From Caldalkalibacillus thermarum (GTDB lineage: Bacteria > Bacillota > Bacilli > Caldalkalibacillales > Caldalkalibacillaceae): 64,000 nucleotides of DNA. The position numbers and the translations under genes were made by a program. Positions 54,205-62,286 of the stretch are shown here, one piece after another. Location: NCBI RefSeq assembly GCF_014644735.1, contig NZ_BMKZ01000013.1, forward strand, positions 1 to 64,000, in the 5' to 3' direction. How positions within the stretch are numbered: position 1 is the first letter of the stretch; every line of letters starts with the position of its first letter. The notes below the pieces were generated by a model. The model ran no database searches and was not told where the DNA came from. It was given only the letters and a program-made list of their open reading frames with translations.

Positions 54205-55239
54205 TTATTGTTGAGTAATACGGTTATAGAGGTCTTCTGCCCACTCATATTTTTCAAAGAGTTCTTCATATACTGGCTGCATGGCGTCCACCATCTCTTG
54301 TCTAAATGCATCATCAGGCTCAATGATCTCCAATCCTTGCTCTTGTAGGTACTGCTTCATTTCACTTTCCTGGGCAATTAACAGTTGCCATTGCTCTTCG
54401 GCAGCTGCATCGGCTGCTTCAGCTACGACTTGCTGCAAATCTTCACCTAAACCATCCCAAAAAGCTTGGTTAACCAGATAGATGTTAGGACTGAAGATAT
54501 GTCTAGTTTCAATGACATGACTCTGAACCTCATAAAATCTTGAGTGAACTAAGGTGGCATATGGGTTTTCCTGTCCATCGATAACACCTTGTTCCAAGGC
54601 AGTAAACACTTCGGAAATAGCAAGCGGGATCACACTGGCCCCTAATGCTTCACCCACACTGATAAAGTTTGGGATATTGGGCATTCTCAATCTGAAACCA
54701 TTGAAATCTTCCAAAGACTCGATGGCTCTGTTGCTGGATACAACTCGAAAACCATTAGCTGTCCAGTTTAAGGGTTTGACACCAAACTGTTCAAAGGCCT
54801 GGGCAATTTCTTCCCCAATAGGGCCATTTAGTACCTTTTTAGCATGATCATAATCACGGATAATAAAGGGCCACTCCACAACACCAATTTTGGGTTCACT
54901 GTTCTGGAGAAACATACCAGCAATCACCATTTCAATGGTGCCGTTGCGTACACCTTCTAAAAACGCTTCTTCTCCTCCTAACTGACTGTTATCATAGATT
55001 TCTACTTTCAAGCGACCCTCTGAATTTTCTTCCACCATTGGCTTAAAAGTTTCTCTCAAAGCCACATTTTGTGGATGATCGGAAGCGAAGTAGTTGGCTA
55101 CTTTAATGGTCTTTACATCACCCGCAGCATTTTCCTCACTGCTTGCTGTTGTTCCTTCCTCTCCTGCTTGTCCACAAGCGGCTACCAATCCAATTAATAT
55201 CAATAAGGCACCTGTTCTTAAAAACGTTTTCAAATTCAT
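54205..55239 (-). CDS. TRAP transporter substrate-binding lipoprotein DctP
   Basis: The 344-aa protein has a lipobox VAAC (Cys22), a Ser/Glu linker, and a DctP/SiaP fold with FNGFRLRMPNIPNFISVGEALGA, where the conserved Arg binds the substrate carboxylate. GVIDGQENPYATL also matches. The DctP/DctB group handles dicarboxylates and sugar acids. ATG 55239 follows GGGGGAGG. Confidence 0.9.
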   Translation of the reverse strand: MNLKTFLRTGALLILIGLVAACGQAGEEGTTASSEENAAGDVKTIKVANYFASDHPQNVALRETFKPMVEENSEGRLKVEIYDNSQLGGEEAFLEGVRNGTIEMVIAGMFLQNSEPKIGVVEWPFIIRDYDHAKKVLNGPIGEEIAQAFEQFGVKPLNWTANGFRVVSSNRAIESLEDFNGFRLRMPNIPNFISVGEALGASVIPLAISEVFTALEQGVIDGQENPYATLVHSRFYEVQSHVIETRHIFSPNIYLVNQAFWDGLGEDLQQVVAEAADAAAEEQWQLLIAQESEMKQYLQEQGLEIIEPDDAFRQEMVDAMQPVYEELFEKYEWAEDLYNRITQQ

Positions 55240-55439
55240 AAGAAAGCCTCCCCCTTTTTGTGATTGGATCTTTTTAGCCATTCACTTGCAACTATTTTTT
55301 GTCCTATATGAAAGCTATGAAAGCTTGATCCACGCCATGCTGGAGATTCGTCTTCTCCCGTTTACCTACTGCTTGTACACCCTTTTTAGGCATCCCCCCT
55401 TTCAAATGCTTCATTCTAAATAGAGGCTGCTAAAAAAGT

Positions 55440-55708
55440 ATGTTCAATCGTTTAAGAATTCTTTCAAAGGACAAAATGCCGTTTCTGTTCATATTTGCGC
55501 TTGGCTCTCTGATCAACCAGCAACGCCTGAGGGTCAGCGACCGTGAAACGGTACAACAAATCACGGAAAATCCTACTTGCAGTACTTCATCTTCTTGCCT
55601 GAATTTCAAGAGACACCGCCCTCTAATCATTCATTAATGACTCACTTCTGGAAAAGGTTAGGGGCCCATATCATCAATGAAGTCAATGAATGGATCGTTA
55701 ACGAATAA
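55440..55708 (+). pseudogene. N-terminal fragment of an IS1182/IS5-type (DUF772) transposase
   Basis: In one frame the sequence reads FALGSLINQQRLRVSDRETVQQITENP. After a one-base loss near 55573 it continues as YLQYFIFLPEFQETPP, HSLMTHFWKRLGAHIINEVN and stops at TAA 55706-55708. This is the conserved DUF772 region of the family. Neither catalytic core nor terminal repeats remain. It fills most of the otherwise empty 480-base gap between dctP and the dehydrogenase gene. Confidence 0.75.
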
Positions 55709-55723
55709 TGAGAACATGTCCAC

Positions 55724-56713
55724 CTACTGTTTGAGTACAGTTAGTACGTCTTTGTTGACCAAGTAAGTAGGCGTTTGGCCTTGAAGCGCTTCCAAAACAT
55801 TTCTGGCACACTTACTGCGCATCTCATCCTCAGATTCTTCCGAGTACCAGGCTACATGGGGTGTTAATATCACATTATCCATTGTGAGTAAAGGATTGTC
55901 AGGCTGAATCGGTTCAATCTCAACTACGTCCAGCGCCGCACCGGCAATCTGCCCCGCTTGCAGGGCTTCAATCAAGTCTTGCTCATTGATGACCGGTCCC
56001 CTCGCCGTATTGACAATCACAAGGTTTTTCTTAGCGAGTTTAAAGAGATCCTTGTTAATCAAGCCTTTTGTCTCGTCAGTTAATGGGATGTGAACAGAGA
56101 CAAAATCCGCTTTTCTAAAAATCTCTTCCAATGAAGCTGGCTCAGCTTGAGCCTCGTGGATCACATCCTCCGGTACGTACGGATCGTACACGAGCACATT
56201 AAAGCCGATCGCGATTAACTTTTTGACCAGACTGCGAGGAATCCGCCCAAACCCTAAAACACCGACAGTCTGAGTTTGGAAACGGTGAATGGGGATGCCT
56301 TTTTTATAATCCCAAACCCCATTTTTCACATATTGGTTGAGAAGAACCACCTTCCTGGCCCAGCTCATCAACAGAGCCAGTGTATGATCAGACACTTCAT
56401 CCATACAGTAATCAGGCACATTAGCCACGTAAATCCCTTTTTCCGTCGCCTTGGGAATGTCAATTGTATTAACACCAACTCCATAGCGGGAAATCACCTT
56501 ACATTTTTCCAGCTGTTCAATAACTTTGGCTGAAATCGGAGCATATTGATTGATGATACCATCAGCATCTTTGGCGATCTCGATAACCTCGTCCTCTGTA
56601 CGAGCTTGTCCCTTAACCAATTCCACATCAGGCAAGGCCTGGAGAACACGTTCTTCGTAGCGTAAATCGTAATACTCATAGTCAGTTACAACAACTTTCA
56701 ATTTCTGTGTCAC
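55724..56713 (-). CDS. D-2-hydroxyacid dehydrogenase (CtBP-like group)
   Basis: The 329-aa NAD-dependent dehydrogenase has the GVGVNTID segment, the nucleotide loop VGVLGFGRIPRSL, and catalytic Arg (NTARGP), Glu (VVEIEP) and His (LTPHVAWYSEES). It resembles C-terminal-binding-protein-like bacterial enzymes. It may reduce glyoxylate, hydroxypyruvate or another 2-keto acid made by the pathway. A cre-like site lies 27 nt upstream. Confidence 0.85.
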   Translation of the reverse strand: MTQKLKVVVTDYEYYDLRYEERVLQALPDVELVKGQARTEDEVIEIAKDADGIINQYAPISAKVIEQLEKCKVISRYGVGVNTIDIPKATEKGIYVANVPDYCMDEVSDHTLALLMSWARKVVLLNQYVKNGVWDYKKGIPIHRFQTQTVGVLGFGRIPRSLVKKLIAIGFNVLVYDPYVPEDVIHEAQAEPASLEEIFRKADFVSVHIPLTDETKGLINKDLFKLAKKNLVIVNTARGPVINEQDLIEALQAGQIAGAALDVVEIEPIQPDNPLLTMDNVILTPHVAWYSEESEDEMRSKCARNVLEALQGQTPTYLVNKDVLTVLKQ

Positions 56714-56739
56714 TTCCTAATCCCCCCACTTTGAACTGA

Positions 56740-56753
56740 CTTAAGCGTTTACA
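56740..56753 (-). promoter_or_regulatory. cre-like sequence (CcpA site candidate)
   Basis: On the minus strand TGTAAACGCTTAAG matches the cre consensus TGWAARCGNTWNCW at 12 of 14 positions. It lies between the transporter gene and the dehydrogenase start, where CcpA could block transcription of the downstream genes on sugar. Confidence 0.45.
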
Positions 56754-56874
56754 AGAGACGATAATAATAGATTATGTTTTATAATATAAAACTCATTTCT
56801 CTATATAAGAATTATACACGAAAGAATTATACACGAACAAAAATATAAAGTAAATAAAAATTTCAGATAACATA

Positions 56875-58218
56875 TTAGAGCAAGGCCCAAGCGACTATAC
56901 TCCCCGTCCCGCCAAACAAAAAGGCAAAAGTCAAGTTCCACACCATGATCTTATAGGGGTTTTCCTTGAGCAAATTGCCGGTCAAGATCACAGAGACATT
57001 GAACGGCCCCGCCATTACTGTTGCTAAACTGGACGTAATCAGCACAAGGCCAATGCTAACCGGGTTCATCCACATCAATAGTGGCTGCACCAGTTCACCG
57101 ACCAACCCCATTGTCACCAAAGGATGAAATCCAACCAAGGCCAGACCTAGGAACATCACTTGGATGGTCACGAACAAGAAAATCGGCTGCCCTGCTAAAA
57201 AGATAAAGGGTGCTTGTAAATAATCGATCCATTGGGAATCCCTTAAGGCACCGATAAACAAACCCATACTGAGAAAGAGAAGAACATAGCTGTGGAGAGT
57301 AGAGACTCTCTCTCGCCACTGCTTCAAACTATAAATAAAAAAAGTACGCAGCCGCCCAATCATAAAAGCCCAAACAAACGAAAAAGGTACAATGACCAAT
57401 GATACAGATAACAGAAAGTTAAGCTGAAACAACTGTTTGACAACAGTGACACAAACAATAAACAGAGCCAAATAACACATTAACAACCCTATGCGTCGAT
57501 AAACAGACCAATCCAGTTTTTCTCTTGTCTGTTCCATATGATCATGTATCCGCCAGGCTCGAAAACGTAAATAACCGAGGCCTCCGTCGATCACAAGCAA
57601 GGTGAGGGCAATCAATAACAGCCATGGCAGAAAGGTGAGATAGCCAGTGCCTGTTATATCAACGGTAATAGCCACTAGTACTTCCATGGGACTCCAGGCA
57701 AGGCACAAGGCATATCCTCTTAGCATAGAGCTGCTGATAAAAAGATGTGCAAGTCGTTCTGGCAGCGATCTTAAGTGTTTGGTCAACACACCATAGACAA
57801 GGGGGAGCATGGCGATATTCAAAAAGGAGCCCAGCAAAAAGCTGGCGCTTAACCCTCGTCCATATAGTTGGCCAAAATGCTGCACATGCGCTTTCAACAG
57901 CTTACTGACCGATTGATCATAACGTCCCGTTATGATCATACTGTTAATAAACGGCAGAACATAGAACAACACCAAAATGACAGCAAATGAGGTTAACAGC
58001 AGGGGTAATTCATGCCATGTCCCGCCGTTCGACAAGAAAAGACCGCTCCCTGCCGCACAAAAAATCACACTGCTCACTTGAAAGAGACGCTCCGCTTGTC
58101 TAAACGCCATAACTAAGGCAAGCAGGGCGAGCAAGCCGGTCACATATTCCAGCGCGGCATTTTGGACAAAACTATTCACGACAAAGCACCAAACGAGTAA
58201 ACTAAGCACGATGAACAT
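56875..58218 (-). CDS. Unrecognised polytopic membrane protein, probable transporter
   Basis: The 447-aa protein has about 11-12 predicted helices and a short basic cytoplasmic loop in the middle (FRAWRIHDHMEQTREKLDW). Both halves contain glycine/asparagine breaks in helices (FINSMIITG, HPLVTMGLVGE), and the end MAGPFNVSVILTGNLL recalls re-entrant loops of ion-transporter-superfamily carriers. I do not recognise the family. It begins 3 nt after the EamA gene, so the two are probably co-expressed. A role in sugar-acid export or uptake is inference. Confidence 0.7.
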   Translation of the reverse strand: MFIVLSLLVWCFVVNSFVQNAALEYVTGLLALLALVMAFRQAERLFQVSSVIFCAAGSGLFLSNGGTWHELPLLLTSFAVILVLFYVLPFINSMIITGRYDQSVSKLLKAHVQHFGQLYGRGLSASFLLGSFLNIAMLPLVYGVLTKHLRSLPERLAHLFISSSMLRGYALCLAWSPMEVLVAITVDITGTGYLTFLPWLLLIALTLLVIDGGLGYLRFRAWRIHDHMEQTREKLDWSVYRRIGLLMCYLALFIVCVTVVKQLFQLNFLLSVSLVIVPFSFVWAFMIGRLRTFFIYSLKQWRERVSTLHSYVLLFLSMGLFIGALRDSQWIDYLQAPFIFLAGQPIFLFVTIQVMFLGLALVGFHPLVTMGLVGELVQPLLMWMNPVSIGLVLITSSLATVMAGPFNVSVILTGNLLKENPYKIMVWNLTFAFLFGGTGSIVAWALL

Positions 58219-58221
58219 GGT

Positions 58222-59142
58222 TTACAAGGCGCCTTTCTGTTGATGATTCACTGGAGCAGGAGGTCCCTTCTTCTCTGCTCCTGTCTGCTTGCGGTTGACA
58301 ATCCAAATTCCTGCCAGAACCAACCCAATACCGACCAACGTATCAACCGCGAGGGTTTCCCCTAGAAACACCCACCCGGATAACGTTCCTATCACCGGAA
58401 CCAGCAAAAGGGAGATGGAGGATTGTCCCGCCCCCCCTGAGGAAAGGATATGCGACCACAGAAAATAGGCCAGCGCGGAGGCAATCACTCCAGCAAAAAT
58501 CAAGCAAAACACAGCCATACCGTTCCAGCTAGCCATCGGTTCAGACTCAATGGTGAAGGTGAACAAAAATAAAACAATGGTCCCCACCACCATTTGGTAG
58601 GCGGTCAACTGAATTTGATTCCGACCGTTAAGCACTTTTTTGATGATCAGGCTAGCCGTCGCCCAGGAGACAGCAGCGATGAGACAAAGAGTTTGAACCA
58701 CAAACACCGTTCCTGTCCATTCCAGTGCCCAGGGATTGACATCGAGGACCAGAAACAGTCCCCCAAATCCAATGCCAAGACCCAACAGATGAAACCTTGT
58801 CATTTGTTCGCCAGGAATAAAAAAGTGGGCCATCATGGTTAGCCAAAAAGGCATCGTAAAGGCCAAAATGGAAGCAATTCCTATTTCAACAAATTGCAAG
58901 GCAGACTGGGTGATGGCAAACACGCAACTGATCTGCAGAACTCCGCATAAAGCGTACCATTTCCAGTCTTCTTTTTTGGGCAGTGGAATTTTACGGATCA
59001 GACAAAACAAAAGTAAAACAGCTGAGCCGAGCATGAAGCGGAGAGCTGAAAACATAAGCGGAGAAAAATAATAGAGGGCCGTGCTCATCACTACCCAGTT
59101 TGTTCCCCAAATCGTACATAATAAAATCATTTTCCAATTCAC
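58222..59142 (-). CDS. EamA-family (DMT superfamily) permease
   Basis: The 306-aa protein has ten helices made of two EamA repeats (LCTIWGTNWVVMSTALYYFSP; SWATASLIIKKVLNGR). Signature segments are PFWLTMMAHFFIPGE and the end LGETLAVDTLVGIGLVLAGI. The family exports amino acids and other metabolites. The start is GTG 59142 after GAGGTGATC. Confidence 0.88.
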   Translation of the reverse strand: MNWKMILLCTIWGTNWVVMSTALYYFSPLMFSALRFMLGSAVLLLFCLIRKIPLPKKEDWKWYALCGVLQISCVFAITQSALQFVEIGIASILAFTMPFWLTMMAHFFIPGEQMTRFHLLGLGIGFGGLFLVLDVNPWALEWTGTVFVVQTLCLIAAVSWATASLIIKKVLNGRNQIQLTAYQMVVGTIVLFLFTFTIESEPMASWNGMAVFCLIFAGVIASALAYFLWSHILSSGGAGQSSISLLLVPVIGTLSGWVFLGETLAVDTLVGIGLVLAGIWIVNRKQTGAEKKGPPAPVNHQQKGAL

Positions 59143-59187
59143 ATGATCACCTCATTTCTTTGCAAGTAAGAAAAGGGACTTAAATCT

Positions 59188-59217
59188 GAAAAAAGTGATG
59201 GAGGCATGCTCCATCAC
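59188..59217 (-). terminator. Intrinsic terminator after the FAH gene
   Basis: GTGATGGAG and CTCCATCAC pair around a 5-nt loop, followed on the minus strand by TTTTTT. It separates the ilvD-to-FAH block from the EamA and transport genes. Confidence 0.85.
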
Positions 59218-59257
59218 ACGTTGTCTTGTTCTAGCACAACCCTGCCCATATCAGGAA

Positions 59258-60199
59258 TTATTGATTCCCTTTAACAACGTTGCGCAGCTTTCCAATCTTT
59301 TCTACCTCAACGATAACTTCATCTCCATCTTTCAAAAAGACTTGAGGTTCACGGGACATCCCCACTCCCGGAGGCGTACCAGTGGCAATGACATCCCCAG
59401 GTTCAAAGGTCATGGATTGAGAGAGATAGGATAAGATATAGGGTATGTTAAAGATCAAATTTTTCGTATTTGAATCTTGCATTGTTTCTCCATTGAGATG
59501 CAGCTTAATGTCCAGTTGGTGGGGATCTTCAATTTCGTCTCTCGTCACCAGCACTGGTCCCATCGGAGCAAATGAATCGGGGGATTTACCTCTGACCCAT
59601 TGCCCATCTCCCAGCTGAATGTCCCGGGCACTGACATCGTTGATAATGGTATAACCGGCAATATACGCCATGGCTTCGCTTTCGCTCACTTGTTTTGCTT
59701 TCTTGCCTATCACAAACGCCAGTTCCGCTTCATAGTCTACCTGATCTGAGTTAGGAGGCAGCAGAATAGCATCATCGGGCCCAACGACAGCGTTAGCGTA
59801 CTTGGAAAAAATCACAGGGGATTTGGGAATATCCATTCCTGTCTCCTCACAGTGGTCCACATAGTTTAAACCGACACAAACCAGTTTTCCAGGCCGGGGA
59901 ATCGGGGCTTTTAATTTCACTTCGTCTACGGCGTAAATCAATCGTGCCCCGTTCAAGCCTGAACCTGGGGACCCTAAAGCGTAATCCATTGCTTTTTTGG
60001 CTTCGGCAAGAGCAGCTTCCCCTCGTTCCAAGAAGGTGAGCATCTCAGAGGGAACCATGGCCTGCGCAACAAGTACTGGGCTTGCTTCACCTTTATCGGC
60101 CAACAAGGCCGTATAGGCAGCGTTCAGGTCCACCACTTGTTGATCAACTAAGGCACCCACACGAGTAAGACCATTAAATGAAAAAGTGACTAGCTTCAT
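59258..60199 (-). CDS. Fumarylacetoacetate hydrolase-family protein
   Basis: The 313-aa FAH-domain enzyme (about 105-310) has GLNYVDHCEETG, the metal-binding Glu pair in VDYEAELAFVIG, NDVSARDIQ, and the terminal DVIATGTPPGVG. Family members hydrolyse C-C bonds of acylpyruvates. LRA6-type members cleave 2,4-diketo-3-deoxy sugar acids to pyruvate plus a hydroxyacid, which would fit this cluster. ATG 60199 follows TTAGGAGG. Confidence 0.87.
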   Translation of the reverse strand: MKLVTFSFNGLTRVGALVDQQVVDLNAAYTALLADKGEASPVLVAQAMVPSEMLTFLERGEAALAEAKKAMDYALGSPGSGLNGARLIYAVDEVKLKAPIPRPGKLVCVGLNYVDHCEETGMDIPKSPVIFSKYANAVVGPDDAILLPPNSDQVDYEAELAFVIGKKAKQVSESEAMAYIAGYTIINDVSARDIQLGDGQWVRGKSPDSFAPMGPVLVTRDEIEDPHQLDIKLHLNGETMQDSNTKNLIFNIPYILSYLSQSMTFEPGDVIATGTPPGVGMSREPQVFLKDGDEVIVEVEKIGKLRNVVKGNQ

Positions 60200-60240
60200 A
60201 GCGAATAACCTCCTAATATGTTCCAATCTTTTCGTTGATC

Positions 60241-61224
60241 TCAGGATAAGATAAGATCTTTTAATTCTGGTACAACGTAGCAGGAAGAATCACCTTGTAA
60301 CGCCTTAACCAGGTTTTCTGCAGCCACCCTGGCCATATCCCGGCGCGTTTGATGGGTTGCAGAACCAATGTGGGGAACAGTCACCACGTTGGGCAAAGCA
60401 AGCAAAGGATGATCCGGCGGGATTGGCTCTTGCTGAAAGACGTCCAAACCAGCCCCTCGTATCCGTCCGCTTTGTAAAGCACGGACCAGCGCCTGTTCAT
60501 CCACTGTCTGACCTCTAGACGCATTGATGAAAATGGCTTCTTCCTTCATTAACTGAAATTGATCGTCCCCAATCAGCTGAACTGTCTGCGGGGTTAAGGG
60601 AGTAAGCAGTACGATAAAGTCTGACTGGCGCAAAAGGGTCTCCAAAGAGACATAGGTGACGCCTAAGCGCTCTTCTATTTCCGGTTTCTGGCGGCGGTTA
60701 TAATAGAGTACCTCCATATCAAAGCCTAACTTGGCTCGTTTGGCCACCTTTTCTCCGATACGACCCATGCCGATGATACCGAGAGTACGATGATGAACGT
60801 CAATACCAAATAAGTTCTCGTTATCACCCTTTTTCCATTTCCCTTCTTTCACATAACGATCCAGTTCCGCTATGCGCCGGGCACTGCTTAAGATAAGGGC
60901 AAAAACCAGATCGGCTACAGTATCATCCAACACGTATGGGGTATGGGTACCTAGCACTTTTCTTTTACGCATGGCACCTATATCAAAGTTGTTATAACCG
61001 ACGGAGATGGTGCTAATCACTCTCAGATGAGGCGCATGAGCCAACAACTCCTCATCCACCTTAAGGCCATGCAGCAGGAGGCCCTCTGCATCTCTTACCT
61101 CCTCGAGGAGCTTGCCACGGGGAATAGGCTCAGACCGATCCCATTTGCGGTACTGGCAGTGTTGACCAATATAGGCCTCAATGTCAGCCGGAATAGGATT
61201 GGCAATAAACACATTAGGCTTCAT
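60241..61224 (-). CDS. D-2-hydroxyacid dehydrogenase (GhrB/2-ketogluconate reductase-like)
   Basis: The 327-aa NAD(P)-dependent enzyme has [12 protein letters not shown], the nucleotide loop [16 protein letters not shown], catalytic Arg (NASRGQ), Glu (DVFQQEP) and His ([10 protein letters not shown]). The YYNRRQKP loop after strand 2 suggests NADPH preference. Likely substrates are glyoxylate, hydroxypyruvate or 2-ketogluconate. AAGGAGGG precedes ATG 61224. Confidence 0.88.
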   Translation of the reverse strand: MKPNVFIANPIPADIEAYIGQHCQYRKWDRSEPIPRGKLLEEVRDAEGLLLHGLKVDEELLAHAPHLRVISTISVGYNNFDIGAMRKRKVLGTHTPYVLDDTVADLVFALILSSARRIAELDRYVKEGKWKKGDNENLFGIDVHHRTLGIIGMGRIGEKVAKRAKLGFDMEVLYYNRRQKPEIEERLGVTYVSLETLLRQSDFIVLLTPLTPQTVQLIGDDQFQLMKEEAIFINASRGQTVDEQALVRALQSGRIRGAGLDVFQQEPIPPDHPLLALPNVVTVPHIGSATHQTRRDMARVAAENLVKALQGDSSCYVVPELKDLILS

Positions 61225-61281
61225 AATACCCTCCTTCTATGAACCAAAACAGAAAACCGGTTTCAATACTTTTTTGGCAAT

Positions 61282-62235
61282 TCATCTGTTATCCCCCTGG
61301 CGCACGCTCACTTGGGGAATGCCTAAATCACTCGCTCCCAGCTTCGATGTTTTTGCTTCAGGATAATAACGTTCAATGATTTGTATGCCTAAGGCAGCTC
61401 GACGAACCCGCTCCCGGCACAGCTGAATATTGGTTGCTTCCCAATGGAGCCCAGATGGATATACATCAGGATGATTACGCAAACCAAATTTGATATAAAC
61501 AGGAGCTAATATACGGATCAACTCCGGTATTTCATAGTGACGGATGAACCCGCCAAAGTTGTCAGGCACTTCAACATAAAGGTCAATGGGAATATCAATT
61601 GCCTGGCGGATGGCTGCCAGCTTGGGAAGGGTCAACGCCGTGGGCACGTTAAACGTGTCAGCACCCAGGTCCTGTATTATTTTCACAGACACAGGATTGG
61701 CAGCGGCCAACTGCACAGAAACTTTGACCACAAAATCCTTAGGCAGCAACCCTTTTTCTTTCATTTTCTTAGTCAAATAGAGCAGCCCTTCATCAGCGAC
61801 TAACGCCCCTCTGAGACCCAGGCTGGCCCCTCTCTTTAAATCTTCCATGGCATAGACCAACTGATCTGCCCCTTCATGTCTTAAAGCAATAGAAGATCCT
61901 GCTTTGGTGAAGGGTTGGGCACTGATATCCCAGGCTCCTCTCGGGCCCACAAACAAGCTGAGCTCCATGCCCCGCTCAGCGCACATCCGGTTCATCTCTA
62001 CAATTTCGTCATCAGTCAAGAGCATAATGCCGCTTCCTTGGGACACACGGTGTACGGTAATTCCATGGCGGTCGATTTCTTCCAGTGTGGCCTCCAAGGC
62101 ACGAGGGCCTTCAACGCTGGGCAGTTCAATCCGATATTGGGCCCCATCAGGAAAGCGTTTCTCTGAGTCAGGAAGTTCGTATAAATCCCGCTCCGGAAAA
62201 CCCAGTGAGCGAAGGAAGGCTCTTGATTCCTGCAT
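61282..62235 (-). CDS. Conserved barrel-like enzyme of unknown function
   Basis: The protein is about 317 aa. Conserved-looking segments are GITVHRVSQGSGIMLLTDDE, FVGPRGAWDISAQ, LGLRGALVADEGLLYL, VKVSVQLAAANPVSVK, IDLYVEVPDNFGGFIRHYE and VYIKFGLRNHPDVYPSG. Alternating strand-helix order suggests a TIM barrel. Related proteins are sometimes labelled U32-peptidase-like, but the U32 cysteine signature is absent. It is encoded between the dehydratase and dehydrogenase genes. ATG 62235 is preferred; a GTG at 62262 is possible. Confidence 0.7.
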   Translation of the reverse strand: MQESRAFLRSLGFPERDLYELPDSEKRFPDGAQYRIELPSVEGPRALEATLEEIDRHGITVHRVSQGSGIMLLTDDEIVEMNRMCAERGMELSLFVGPRGAWDISAQPFTKAGSSIALRHEGADQLVYAMEDLKRGASLGLRGALVADEGLLYLTKKMKEKGLLPKDFVVKVSVQLAAANPVSVKIIQDLGADTFNVPTALTLPKLAAIRQAIDIPIDLYVEVPDNFGGFIRHYEIPELIRILAPVYIKFGLRNHPDVYPSGLHWEATNIQLCRERVRRAALGIQIIERYYPEAKTSKLGASDLGIPQVSVRQGDNR

Positions 62236-62286
62236 CCTGTTCACATCCCTTTCTTGGTTCACCTTAGTTCATTGATTCAGTTTGGT

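Noticed and set aside
61282-62235. U32 peptidase label for the unknown enzyme
   Set aside because: The U32 cysteine signature that is plain in yrrO is missing here, so I left it unassigned.
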